A DNA stretch of 64,000 bases from Trichobilharzia regenti (lineage: Eukaryota > Platyhelminthes > Trematoda > Strigeidida > Schistosomatidae): the NCBI GenBank assembly GCA_944472135.2, contig OX235263.1, forward strand, positions 25,969,379 to 26,033,378, written 5' to 3'. This document shows, piece by piece, positions 33,895 through 44,560 of this stretch. The notes below the pieces were generated by a model. It made no database searches, had not been told where the DNA came from, and worked only from the letters and a program-made list of their open reading frames with translations. Positions within the stretch are counted from its first letter, which is position 1, and each line of letters starts with the position of its first letter. Made by a program: the position numbers and the translations under genes.

Positions 33895-34450
33895 GGGTGA
33901 CTCTAAACTATTGCAACCCAAAACGAAACTGCCTAATAAAGGTTTTACCACATGTCTATCGACCAAACGATTGCGTCTGAAGCAGAAGTGCATAATTTCA
34001 AAACGACGTTTATACAGAAATAATGCAACCTTAAACTGTAGCCACATAGGATAACTCCGTTCTGTATGTTCCAAGGAAACCTCCCAGTTTCTCTCAGAAG
34101 TCCTCGTAGTTAGGTTTCACCAATTTCTGTACGCAAATTCGTCGAGGTGACGGTAAATCATCGTGCTTCTTGGTTCGCGCAAGGCTCTGATCCTCCTTTT
34201 CAGGTGACTAGAAGCTTTCGATGGAATTTATGTGGGTCCCATGGGCAGGATTAAAGGAACTGTCTGTATTATTAACCACACTCTGAATATAGTGCAAGCC
34301 TGTTGTCTAAGCAATGCTTGCATACTAAATCTGGATGAGATTTCCCAATCGGACAATTGTGCGCACAAAAAAGGAAGCATTTTTGGGGAAAGCCCGACAA
34401 GAAGTGGGATACCATTTTCAACGAGGGAGATAGATTGCATATAGGCAACA
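33895..34450. mobile_element. Possible older Merlin relic
   Basis: At 33895-33930 the sequence GGTGACTCTAAACTATTGC...CCAAAACGAAAC resembles the 40-base terminal repeat of the Merlin element at 34965. At 34330-34400 a plus-strand frame has SDNCAHKKGSIFGES, like the end of the zinc-finger region of Merlin transposases. A second terminal repeat was not found, so limits are uncertain. Confidence 0.4.
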
Positions 34451-34964
34451 ATAAGGGGATAATGTTTTTGAAGTGGGAAGTATAGAGAAAGAAGGAATTA
34501 TTAGACAATGGGGATGAAATTAAGACTAAAGGGGACATAATGATAGCAAAAACGTGCCAACAATACTAGAAATAAGACGTGTCACCTGGAAGAAAAGGGG
34601 ATTCACTTCAGTGTCTCCCTGATTTTCCCTTTACGTTCCCTTGGGCTTCTCAATGTTGGCGTCCATATTAGCGTTCTGTCGCGCTTTTTGGTTGATCGGA
34701 TTGTTGCATTACTCATGTACAGCATCCATGTACACTACGGAATCATCTGACTGGCTGCTCAAATTCAATAATCTGCTCATTAAGTCGCTTCGTTTTTGGC
34801 TTACAGCTAGCATTGACCTCGGGCGAACTGCAGATCACTGTCCCTAGTTCTGCGATGTTCCAGAAGTAGAAACAGTAAAGAATAGACACCAAATTACGAC
34901 AACCCTGAACAGCCATCCGATTATTCTAGGTGAAAAATGGTACTTAATTCACAGAAAAGTGTAC

Positions 34965-36120
34965 GGTGACTCTAAAGAATAGCGGCCCAAACCGAAACGA
35001 CCTTCGAACAAAAATGTGACCTTGAGCAAGGAATCAGCTGACTGTATCATTTTCGGAAGTAATCATGGATGTTTCCGATTACTGTTTGGATAACGGACTC
35101 ATAGCTTTGTCGAAAATTTGCCAGTGCGGAGGAGTTATGCATATACAAATATAAGCAGAGGCCATTGATGGCTTTGTATACAAATGTATTGAGTGCCGAA
35201 GGATCCTTCGATTTCCTCGAGGAAATCGGTTCGAGATGGTTTGTCGTTGTTTTTTAGTTTACAGATCCCTTAGGAACTTTCCTCTCAAGGTCTAAACTAC
35301 CTTTGGCGAAAATTTTAATGATATGTAACTTCTGGGTCCTGAAAAGAGCAGTCACAGCTACAGCTTATGAAACAGAAAATTCAGAGGTGTCAGCGGTGCA
35401 ATTGTACAACTACTGCAGAGATGTTTCCTCCTGGAAAATGAACACCCTCACTCAAGTTCTCGAGGGAGTCGGCAGCATAGTCCATATTCATGAGACTGCA
35501 CTTATAAAAAGGAAATACAACCGCGGGAGATTACAAGCAAACCAGCAGTGGATACTGGGTATCTACGACATGACACCGCGCAAAGGGTATGTGGAAGCGA
35601 TTCCTAATCGCAGTGCAGCAGTATTAGTGCCTATTAATAAGCGTTTGGTGTTGCCGGGGACGACCATTCATACGGATGAATGGAGCGGATACCGTCAATT
35701 ATCGAATCATGGGTACCTTCATCATGTTGTTAATCATACGGACGGTTTCCGAAAGCCTATGGATGGAACCCACACCAGTTCCAGTGAAAGATTTTGGAGT
35801 CGTCTAGAAAGACGTATAAGAGCGGTTAATGGATCGAGAAATCCCATGATTCACAGTTACCTGGATGAATTTATGTACTGAAACTGGTTTCATATGACTA
35901 TGAAGACTCCCATGAGAAACTGGGAAGTTTTTTTGCAACATATACGCGAACACTATTCTTTGTAACTGTTTATTATGATTGCATTACTTCTATATAAACC
36001 GTTTTTTACAATCATGCGCCTTTCTTTTTGAGCCTTCTCATTGGCCGAAGTTGTCCCTGTCAAGGTCATTTTTGCGTTAAAAGGTCGTTTCGGTTTGGGC
36101 CGCTATTCTTTAGAGTCACC
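34965..36120 (+). mobile_element. Merlin DNA transposon, complete ends, inactive
   Basis: A 1156-base element with near-identical 40-base terminal inverted repeats: 34965-35004 starts GGTGACTCTAAAGAATAGCG, and 36081-36120 is its reverse complement. It is flanked by the 8-base target duplication AAGTGTAC (34957-34964 and 36121-36128). Merlin elements, related to bacterial IS1016, are known from S. mansoni and make 8-9 base duplications. The transposase inside is damaged. Confidence 0.92.
35073..35965 (+). pseudogene. Merlin (IS1016/IS1595-type) transposase
   Basis: An N-terminal zinc-finger region is visible near 35095-35200 (GLIALSKICQCGGVM, then DGFVYKCIEC) but carries stops. The open part 35303-35881 holds the catalytic domain: HIHETALIKRKYNRGRLQAN, where the family has the first catalytic Asp in an EIDE-type motif, so it appears as His; IHTDEWSGYRQL with the second Asp; and SSSERFWSRLERRIR with the Glu. 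It ends in a YLDEFMY segment and a stop, with further remnants after it (MKTPMRNWEVFLQHI). Stops in the N-terminus and the lost Asp make it inactive. Confidence 0.85.
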
Positions 36121-36150
36121 AAGTGTACATATGATATACATGTAATAAAA

Positions 36151-36414
36151 ATGAATCATACAGAGTATATATTTCTAATATGTTGGTTTCTGTTATTTAC
36201 TATTGCCAAAAACACTATTATCGGTGAACTAACTAGCGTTTTACGAAACAATTTCATCACGTTACGAATAACCAACTTTACTCATGTAACAGGCAACCAG
36301 CAGGCACACCGTAATGAAAGCAGAACACCATCTGCACAGGAAAGAGTTTATTCAGCGAGAATGAACTTTTTAAAAAGTGCGGGATACAGTTTTAGGGAAT
36401 TACAGTTTTACTGA
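36151..36414 (+). CDS. Candidate small secreted protein next to Merlin
   Basis: An ATG at 36151, 30 bases after the Merlin right end, opens an 87-residue frame. It begins with a signal-like segment (MNHTEYIFLICWFLLFTIA) followed by a polar basic chain with NFTHVTGNQQAHRNESRTPS. An AATAAA lies at about 36490, about 75 bases after the stop. It has no cysteine after the signal region and no recognised domain. It could be an intronless gene, an exon, or chance. Confidence 0.4.
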   Translation: MNHTEYIFLICWFLLFTIAKNTIIGELTSVLRNNFITLRITNFTHVTGNQQAHRNESRTPSAQERVYSARMNFLKSAGYSFRELQFY

Positions 36415-36682
36415 GCTTCATTCATGTTCAGGTTCTGCAATTCCTCGTCCAAGCAGTTGACTGCCTGGTGTCTTCCTGCAAGTAGAGAAAATAAAACATT
36501 GATTAGTGTTACAATATTAGTTTTGTTTGCCTTACACTCATCCACAGTAACGCAATCCTCAAATATGATATCCAATATCCAATATCGTTTTTACGAGCTA
36601 GTATTAACCAATTTGATTTCTTCGTACTCACTTCTTGATTCTGAGGTATAGGTTCCTAAAGACAAACTTTGGCTGAATTTCT

Positions 36683-39271
36683 TCAATGGCAATCGCATGT
36701 ATTGCTTTCGCCTGAGAGGTTCCTCTGGAAGCTATGCTGTGCTCCAGATAACAAGCTGCTATTTTCCAGATAAGCCATGATGCTTTTCTTGATAATTCTT
36801 TCCAGTGTCTTGATTAAAGTGCTGGTGAGACTGATAGGCCTGTAATTTGAAGGGCTTTGTCTTGATCCTCCTTTGTGTATGGGGTTACTATGGCGTCTTT
36901 CCAATCACGTGGCAACACTCCATTTAGGAGAGATGGCTTGAAGATCGTGGTTAAGGGGCCGGCTATGTGGGCTGATAGCTCTTTGAGAAGCCTTGGATGA
37001 AGATTGTCAGGACCCATTGATTTACCTGCATCTAGTTTTATTAAGAAGTTGAGCACGGTGCCTTGGTCGATGTCAACAGAATCTATCCCGTATTCCTCTG
37101 ATGAAGCCAAAGCTGATCCTACAGGGAGTGATGACTCCTGAGTGGAGACTTGGGAGAAGTAATCCGCCATTGCTTCTCCTTTTTCTTGATCTTCCTCGTT
37201 TGTATCGTTGCCAATAGTCAGTTTTGGGACACCATTGGATGTTTTATTCCTGAAGTTCATGTACGAGAAATTTTTCTTAGGTTGTCTCTTTGCACTCTGA
37301 GCCAGATATGCCTCCAACTTCATCATTGATTGACGGACTTCTACAATGACTTCATTTCTAGCAGTGCTATATAATTATCTGGTTTCAGAAGTCTCAAGTG
37401 TGGCAAACAGGTTCCACTAATTGTGTCTACGTCTGAATAACTTACGAATCTCTCGATTTATCCAAAGGGGGCAAAGTTTTCGACCCTTTGGAACAAATCT
37501 AGGGATGAAACGTTCAGTTACTTAGGCGTAAAGTTGTTTATATTGATTACATGTGGCTTCTACTTGGGAATCTGGGTTGATGTATCAGTTTACTGAGTTT
37601 GCTGCCGAGACGATCGCATTTATATCAGCTTTCCAAACGTTTGGTCGAGCTGAGGTTTTGACCCTTGCTGCCTGTTCAGTGAACTTGAAAGTGAGCACAG
37701 CATGGTCACTTCTTCCTAAAGGAGGAAGACGTTGTATGAGATCCACATCCTCACCGTGTAAGAACACTAGGTCCAGAGTTGACGAGGAGTGCTGTGAGTC
37801 ATAGCGCGTGGGCTTAATGATATGTTGGACTAGGGCTAGCGATATACTAGATTCTAGCAGTTTATGATCAAAGGAGTTGAGTGAAGATGGAGTTGTTGGG
37901 CTCGACCAGTCAATTGTTGGGGCGTTGAAGTCACCGACTACGAGACTTCGACATTTTGAAGTCCAGGAGCCTAGCTTCTCTATTAGGAAGTCGTCTGCAC
38001 TGCAGTCAGGACTGCGGTACACAGCAATGAGGTCAATGTCTTGGCCTATGCATTTAAGTCTGCAGCGTAGAAGTTCGCACGACTCACTTTCGTGGGCGAG
38101 TGCTTCAATACTACGCACGGTTAAGCCTTTCTTGAGGTAGATGACTACGCCCCCTCCTTTGCGGTTTAGTCGGTCTACCCTGTGCACTTCGAAGTTTGGC
38201 AGGTTAACTTCGTTGTCAGTGACATCGGGTGTGAGCCATGTCTCTGTAATAATAATTACATCCGGGTTTCCGGTTTCTGTCATGTTTGCCAGCTCAGTCC
38301 TTTTATTTAACAGGCTGCGGGCGTTTGTGTGGCAGACTGTTAATTCAGATTGGTGCTTCCCCGGCCCACCCACAGAGGTTTCGGGATCATTAAACTGTGA
38401 ACTCGGACAACCCGAAAACCCTTAATCTTAAGGTTCTTCTCACCGTTCCGGCGTCGCTCACTTAATTCGAGTGCCGCAGCCTGTCTTTTGACACGGTCTG
38501 CTAGGCTTAAGTCAGCACGGACATATATCCCTGATCCTTTGAGAATATGAGAGTTGCTTAGAATAGCATCCCTCTCTGCTTTAGAGTTTAGTACGACTTT
38601 GAGGAGACGTACAGGTTCACTTACTGTAGGGTCAGGCTTTTGACCTATTCTGTATACGCTGTGTATAGTAATGCCTGATACTGTTTGTGGCAGTAGCTTG
38701 TCTAAAAGGGGCTTGACCAAGTTAAGGTCATGCTCGAATCTGGTCTTAGGGTCGAGGGCCAGTGACTCCTCCACTTTGTGGAGAATGAGAGACCTGTCAG
38801 AGAGATCGGGTTTGCTTTCCGTGACTTTCTTGCCCTGAGGCGTAAGTGTGTTTCTATCCTTCTTGGGCGGTGTGGCCGAAGTGTTATCCTTATCTCGCTT
38901 TTTGCGAGAGACTACGGTGCGCCATTCGTTGGCGTCCTCCTCGCTAATCTTAATGGGGTTCGTCTGTCTCCTGCTCACCGGTGTGGATGAGGCTTGTTCC
39001 GCCAGTCCCTGGGCGACTGGAGCTGCAGGTTTTCGACCCCTGGCATGCCTCTTCTTCCCGGCAGTCTTTCCATTACTGTCACTGGAGGGCTCATCCAGTA
39101 TCGTGGGCGCGACCTGGGTGTCTGTAATATGGTGGGTGTTCTGTGCTGTAGAGCACTCACTTATTGGCAAGATCGCATCTGGGACATGTGCTGTTTTGTC
39201 AATGACGCTGGTCACGTCATCGTTATCTGAGCAATAGTCGGTATTCTTCTGTGGTGGAGGACGCTTGCAGT
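36683..39271 (-). mobile_element. CR1-like element B (outer, older), 3' part
   Basis: Minus strand. 39271-38340 is the C-terminal part of ORF1 (PVRLLKVVLNSKAERDAIL, GIYVRADLSLADRVKR). It overlaps the start of the ORF2 endonuclease (38373-37585, with TETWLTP, GDFNAP and SDHAVL motifs intact). After stops, the RT start follows at 37326-36814 (GKSMGPDNLHPRLLKELS) and 36904-36683 (NYRPISLTSTLIKTLE). The element stops before the catalytic YADD part near 36680, so its 3' end is missing, the reverse of the usual 5' truncation. Its 5' part lies at 43450-43990. Confidence 0.8.
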
Positions 39272-39319
39272 CCAGATTCAGATTCAGATGATAAGGATAG
39301 AAGGCTCTTGTGGCCTGTG

Positions 39320-42094
39320 TTAATCCTTGCAAAGTATATCTCTGCAGAGATCTAACTTCTCTTTGAAAGCGTTCACCGATGGAGCTGATACTACTGAATC
39401 AGGTAAGGAGTTCCAATCGTTGACCACTCTGTGAGAGAATCTAAATTCTGCACGTATTTTAATCGTCCTTGGTTTGAGCACCTTTTTGCGGTGACCCCGT
39501 AAATGTATCCTAGAAGGGGAGAAAAGGTTAGAAAGGTCAGTTCCTAAATCACCCTTAAGTATACGGTATGCTAAAATTAAGTCGCCTCTCTTCCTTCGGT
39601 ATGATAACGGGAAGAGATTTAAATGCTCCATCCTCTTATCATAAGGAAGGTGTGAGATACCACTAACTAATTTTGTTCCTACTCTCTGTACTCTTTCCAG
39701 AATATGTGCCTCCTTTTTGAAGCATGGACTCGTCGCTTGTATGCAGTATTCTAGATGAGGCCTGACATATGTTGCGTAGAGTATTTGGAACATGCCCTCG
39801 TCTAATCGTTTGAAAGCCCTTCGAATTGCCCATAGCATTCGAAAAGCTTTAGCTGCGGCTGCATTGCAATTTGCAGTTGTTTTCAAATCGTTGCTGACAA
39901 TGATTCCTAGGTCCTTCTGTTCTTTAACATCAGGTAGTTCTGCATCCCCTAGGGAGTACGACGTATAAGACTTCTGACCTAAGTGCATTACCGCGCTTTT
40001 CCTAGCATTCATTTCCAAACTCCATAGGCTTGACCACTCAGCTAATTTATCTAAGTCATTTTGTAGGGCCAACCTATCCTCGTTATTGTTTACAGTTTTC
40101 CATACCTTAATGTCATCTGCAAATAATAATGAAGATGAAGAAAGAATCCCTGGTAATTCGTTAACGTATAATAGGAATAGCAATGGACCTAATACAGTTC
40201 CCTGGGGCACTCCACTGTACACTGCTTTCCATCCTGATAGCACACCATTAACTCTAACCTTCTGCCTTCTATCCATTAAGTAATCTCCAAACCACTCACA
40301 TAGGCATTGGTCTAGTCCGAAACCTTTCAGTTTACTAAGGAGACCTAAGTGGGATACTTTGTCGAACGCCTTGCTAAGATCAATAAAAACCACGTCCAAC
40401 AGATGGTCCCTATCTCTGGCCTCAACCCAGTCTTCCCTAGCCAATAGTAGGTTTGTCAAGCAGGATCGTCCTGGTCGGAATCCATGCTGTTCCACAGCCA
40501 ACAAGCCAAATGTTTCAACATTAGCTAATAGTTGATCCCTTATAATAGTTTCCAGTACCTTTGCAATAATGCATGTCAGACTTACCGGCCTGTAGTTAGA
40601 TACCAATTGCCTATCCCCGTCCTTGAAGATAGGGCTTATAATGGCATCCTTCCAGTCCCTGGGTAGCTTAGCCTGCGTCAGATACATTTGGAAAATCTCC
40701 GTAAGCGGAATATATATTATATCCGCCAAGGAAAGTAACAACTTAGGGTGGAGTCCATCCGGCCCAGGTGATTTACCTGGCTTCAGTTTAGACAGTAGTT
40801 TCAGAACCTTTGTGTGCTCTACCACAATTGAGTGCATCTGAGTGGCGATGGCAGTGACCTCGCCATATCCCTGGGTGGTACTATCAGACGAGAAGACGTC
40901 ACAGAAGTATTCAGAGAGGTTTTCAGCCTTCCCATCGTCTGACTCAGCCGCTTCTCCACTAATGGTTATGAGTGACGGTATACCACTGCTAGTTTTAGTC
41001 CTACGTTTAATATACGAGTAAAACCTTTTTGGGTAATGAACGCAATCTAGTACTAATCGTCTCTCGTACTCTATACGACTCTTGTTAATCGCATACTTAC
41101 AGAGGTTTCGAGTTTTGCGGTAGTCTTTCTGGAAGTTTTCCCTTCCTGTCATAACAAATTGGTCCCATAAGTTCTTTCGCCGTCTTAATAACCTCCTTAT
41201 TTCACTAGTGATCCAAAGAGGTTCATGCGACGGCTTTCGAGGAGTGTACCAAGGTATAAAAGGTGAAGTGACACGATCTAGTGTATTCCTAAATCCTACC
41301 CAAGCTTCCTCGACAGTCTGACTTGTATCAACTGACCAGTCAACCACAGTTGCTGCGTTCCGGATTCCTTGTATATCCGCTTTCCAAATGTTTGGACGAG
41401 CAGATTTTGGCCTGTGCATGAGAGAATGAATCCTAAACGTAAAAGCAATGACTATGTGGTCACTGCTGCCAAGCGGCGGAAGGCACCTAATGTTACCAAC
41501 GTCCTCCTTCTGGTGTGTCAATACCAAGTCTAGAGTAGATGGATCATGTTCAGGGTGATACCGTGTTGGTGCATGCATATGTTGCACGAGTGCACATTCA
41601 AGCACTGTCAATGTGAGCTCCCTATTGAAACAGGTATACAAACTAGTGGAGTTTAATTCCCCCCAATTAATATGTGGAGCATTAAAGTTGCCAACAATCA
41701 GACACCTATTTCTACTACCCCACGCCCTCAAGTGATTTAGAACGAAGTCATCAGCTTGGCTAGCAGGACTTCTGTAGATAACTCCGATCGTTAAAGTGCC
41801 TTTGTTTAAGTTAATGATGCAACTTGCGGCTTCACTGGTGCCGCTGTCATGAGCTTCTGACAACGTTGACCTGATCCCTATGTCATTCCGGATGTAAAGA
41901 GCAACCCCCCCACCTTTCCGACTACTTACTCTGTCTGCTCGTATGCAGATATACCCAGGTATGAGTGGAGTTAAGTCTACACCCACTAACAACCACGTCT
42001 CAGTGATAGCAATTACATCAGGTTGTAGTCTTTCAGATAACTCTCCTAATTCGGCGAGCTTATTCCTAAGACTACATGCGTTCGTATAGCACAC
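39320..42094 (-). CDS. CR1-like ORF2: endonuclease-reverse transcriptase (element A)
   Basis: 924 residues, uninterrupted. The N-terminus is an APE-type endonuclease: NACSLRNK at residues 4-11, AITETWL near 30, GVIYRSPAS near 105, then VGNFNAPHINW near 137 and GSSDHIV near 213. In relatives the fourth motif reads GDFN, so the catalytic Asp is Asn here and DNA nicking is probably lost. RT motifs are intact: GKSPGPDGLHPKLL, NYRPVSLTCIIAKVLE, IDLSKAFDKVSH, SGVPQGTVLGPLLFLLYVNE and LLFADDIKVW. A C-terminal RT tail with YVRPHLEYCIQ and LSYRRKRGDL follows. It starts nine bases after the ORF1 stop. It would act in copying the element's RNA at a nicked chromosomal site. Confidence 0.93.
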   Translation of the reverse strand: MCYTNACSLRNKLAELGELSERLQPDVIAITETWLLVGVDLTPLIPGYICIRADRVSSRKGGGVALYIRNDIGIRSTLSEAHDSGTSEAASCIINLNKGTLTIGVIYRSPASQADDFVLNHLRAWGSRNRCLIVGNFNAPHINWGELNSTSLYTCFNRELTLTVLECALVQHMHAPTRYHPEHDPSTLDLVLTHQKEDVGNIRCLPPLGSSDHIVIAFTFRIHSLMHRPKSARPNIWKADIQGIRNAATVVDWSVDTSQTVEEAWVGFRNTLDRVTSPFIPWYTPRKPSHEPLWITSEIRRLLRRRKNLWDQFVMTGRENFQKDYRKTRNLCKYAINKSRIEYERRLVLDCVHYPKRFYSYIKRRTKTSSGIPSLITISGEAAESDDGKAENLSEYFCDVFSSDSTTQGYGEVTAIATQMHSIVVEHTKVLKLLSKLKPGKSPGPDGLHPKLLLSLADIIYIPLTEIFQMYLTQAKLPRDWKDAIISPIFKDGDRQLVSNYRPVSLTCIIAKVLETIIRDQLLANVETFGLLAVEQHGFRPGRSCLTNLLLAREDWVEARDRDHLLDVVFIDLSKAFDKVSHLGLLSKLKGFGLDQCLCEWFGDYLMDRRQKVRVNGVLSGWKAVYSGVPQGTVLGPLLFLLYVNELPGILSSSSLLFADDIKVWKTVNNNEDRLALQNDLDKLAEWSSLWSLEMNARKSAVMHLGQKSYTSYSLGDAELPDVKEQKDLGIIVSNDLKTTANCNAAAAKAFRMLWAIRRAFKRLDEGMFQILYATYVRPHLEYCIQATSPCFKKEAHILERVQRVGTKLVSGISHLPYDKRMEHLNLFPLSYRRKRGDLILAYRILKGDLGTDLSNLFSPSRIHLRGHRKKVLKPRTIKIRAEFRFSHRVVNDWNSLPDSVVSAPSVNAFKEKLDLCRDILCKD

Positions 42095-42102
42095 CGAAAC
42101 AC

Positions 42103-43191
42103 CTACGTGTTCACCCGGCTTATGAAGAGAAGTCTCGGCAGCATCGGTTTCCGAGACCTCACCACCCGAAAACCCAATAGTTTGAGGTCCTTCTCGCCTT
42201 TCTCTAGCCTGGCCTTTAGTTCAGCCACGGCTTCTCTTCTTTTGATTCTATCTTCCAAAGGCCAATCAGGCCTTATTTTTAGACTTTTGTCGTTGACTTT
42301 GAACGCGTTGTCGAGGATGGTCCTCCTCTCTGTTTTGTTCCCTAAAACTACCTTAAGTAGTCGTCGAGGAGTTCCTGTAGCATCAGGGTTTCGTTTTCCG
42401 ATCCTGATAGCCTTTCGTACGTGTACTCCAGTTGTTTTTTCGGGAAGTATTTCCCGGAATATGGAGCTGATCGCCTTCAGATCATCTGCATGTCGGGTAG
42501 CTGGATCTGTGTTCTTAGATTCCTCCAAGTTCCAGATGATAATACTGTAACTAGAGTCCGTGGGTTTCTGAGTTTCTCTGGAACTAACAGTCGTCGAGAC
42601 CTTGTTGGTAAACTCGGCTACTGTTTCTTTCCTAGTTTTGTTTAGCTTCTTACCTTTCGGCAGCAACCAAGTGGAGTCCGTTTCTCCCACTCTGTTTTCG
42701 CCGCGACTAGAAGCCATTCGTGCACTAGACACGCTGCGCTTTGGCGTTGCTATTTCACAGGCTGGTTTTGCCATGCTGGCACTACTTGCCCTTCTGGATT
42801 TCCGTTGCCTTTTGCGCTTTGCAGCAACAGATGTCTGGGCATTTTGTGCTTCTTTCGCTTCTGAGACTTCAGGAGGTGATGCACCCTGAATCTTACAACT
42901 ATGTCCTGAACCGCCATCCTTGGCGAAGGTTTCTGGTACAGGCTTTTCAACTATGTCTTTCGACAATTTCTTGGACATCAACAGTCCTACTGCCTCTTGG
43001 ATGAGGACATCTAACGGGTTGCTGCAGAATTTGCACAGCCATGGAGATGATGGCTTGCAACATCTCTTATAGGCTACTGGTGTTAAACCAGTGCAAACTT
43101 TGTGGAACCAAAGGCTGCAGTTGTCACACTGCATCCCATCTTCCCCCGGAAAATGGCAGTCCGGTCGACCACAATTGTTAGTTGGGGCCAT
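42103..43191 (-). CDS. CR1-like ORF1 with PHD-like zinc finger (element A)
   Basis: 362 residues. Residues 6-55 form a C4HC3 finger of the PHD/ESAT type found in some CR1 ORF1 proteins: CGRPDC, MQCDNCSLWFHKVC and PWLCKFC. A low-complexity charged middle follows. The C-terminal half (SYSIIIWNLEESKNTD, RRLLKVVLGNKTERRTILD, SLKIRPDWPLEDRIKRREAV) resembles an RNA-binding RRM-like fold and is shared with element B. It probably packages element RNA. Starts at ATG 43191, open to the stop just before ORF2. Confidence 0.85.
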   Translation of the reverse strand: MAPTNNCGRPDCHFPGEDGMQCDNCSLWFHKVCTGLTPVAYKRCCKPSSPWLCKFCSNPLDVLIQEAVGLLMSKKLSKDIVEKPVPETFAKDGGSGHSCKIQGASPPEVSEAKEAQNAQTSVAAKRKRQRKSRRASSASMAKPACEIATPKRSVSSARMASSRGENRVGETDSTWLLPKGKKLNKTRKETVAEFTNKVSTTVSSRETQKPTDSSYSIIIWNLEESKNTDPATRHADDLKAISSIFREILPEKTTGVHVRKAIRIGKRNPDATGTPRRLLKVVLGNKTERRTILDNAFKVNDKSLKIRPDWPLEDRIKRREAVAELKARLEKGEKDLKLLGFRVVRSRKPMLPRLLFISRVNT

Positions 43192-43435
43192 AATTTTAAT
43201 TTGTTACAACTATACAGTTATATATACGTCAAAACAGTGAGGTTAATGCCAAACAAATACACACTTATATATACGTGTGACAGCTAGGTAAATACCGACC
43301 AAAACACAAAATGTGAATAAAACAGACAACACTTGAACTAAATAAATCAGTTAAAGTGAACTAAAAGCTTCTGATGTGGTTTAAACAACAAAAGCAGAAT
43401 TTACTTCACAACGTAAAAAATGCCACTCTCCTTTT

Positions 43436-43990
43436 TCAAAGCGCGCGCCAATGCACAAGGATGAGCTTTAAAGCCCCACTATGAGTAGCTATGGCTTCTG
43501 TAATACGGAGTTTAGTTGTACTACAGCAGTCGTTGCACAAACAGTTCGCTAGAGGTTTGCAGCAGCGTTTGTATGCTGCAGGAGTTAGGTTCGTGCACAT
43601 ACTGTGAAACCATCTCTTGCAGTTATCACACTGCATTCCCTCATCCACTGGAAACTGGCACATAGCCCTTCCTCAGCGGTTTCTTTTTATAGGCATTTTA
43701 TTTAAAACAAACCAGGAAAAGTTAAATACAACTTCAAATATATATATAACCTTTGTAAATCAGTGATAAAAGCTAATGAGTGCACAAAGATGGATATATG
43801 TAGCTATTATGTTATGAGAACACAACTTCCTATAATTAATAGACTCAAATCTGAAACATAAACTAACTTCGATCAGAATAAACTGATTTAAAGTTAAATC
43901 TGTGGACTTTTGAAGCGTATAACACAACAAAAGCCAATTATAAACAAGAGCGTGACAATTAACTCCCTTTTTTAAAGTTCGCGCGGTAGC
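43436..43990 (-). pseudogene. CR1-like element B, 5' end and ORF1 start
   Basis: The minus-strand frame 43663-43436 carries a PHD-like finger (MQCDNCKRWFHSMC, KRCCKPLANCLCNDC) closely related to that of element A. It breaks off where element A begins. 43664-43990 is probably B's 5' leader. The rest of B continues from 39271. Confidence 0.75.
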
Positions 43991-44560
43991 GTTATTGTAG
44001 GTAGCGAAGTAAGATGTAAGATGTTATGTGACTGAGAATCGTGGTTGTTGTGTTTTGGACTAATTTCGCGCATCTGACTGCTATAACCGCATGGATATAG
44101 CGTTTTCCTCATGGTACATTATGATATCTAGAAATCATGGGCACGCTGTCGTTGGTAAATTTATTTTTACTTTTTAAATGACTGCAAACAGTGAGTTGTT
44201 GGAGGTGATAGGATGAGTACCTCTGAACGTCTTTGTGGGGACTAGGGTATATCTAATTTTTTGGAGTAGGAGACGATCATTTTACCAAGAAAGTTCTCAG
44301 AATTTTCGCTATTCGTTATTCGAAGATAACGCTAAGTTGCCCACTAAGGTGGTAGCTATAGGAGATTACCTTCAGCGGAAACTATATTAAGGTAGTTTTA
44401 GGTAATGCGTCATAGAAGTAAGCAGCGTAGGTTAATTGTGTCTAAATGTATTAAGCGTTGTATAACTGATCAAACCATAGTTCTTACGTACGAGTTAGTT
44501 TTATAGATAGTGAATGTACTGTACAAGCGTTTACCTTGATTTGCATACCTAGCTCATAAA
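43990..44560 (+). repeat. Dispersed repeat, copy 1
   Basis: Around 44130-44560 the sequence matches 51215-51670 in the same orientation with many substitutions. Shared blocks include GATAACGCTAAGTTGCCCAC / GACAACGTTAAGTTGCTCAC and TGTATAACTGATCAAACCAT / TGTATAACTGGTCAAATCAT. No reading frame is recognisable; probably an unclassified untranslated part of a retroelement. Confidence 0.6.

Larger units (their letters stand above)
39272..43450 (-). mobile_element. CR1-like element A, nearly complete, nested in B
   Basis: About 4.18 kb on the minus strand. The 5' end is placed near 43450 because the sequence there (GCGCGCGCTTTGAAAAAGGAG on the minus strand) resembles the start of element B near 43990 (GCGCGAACTTTAAAAAAGGGAG). 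The 3' end is a short tandem repeat, ATCTGAATCTGAATCTG, at about 39272-39290. ORF1 and ORF2 are both open. It interrupts ORF1 of element B, whose two halves flank it. Confidence 0.88.
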
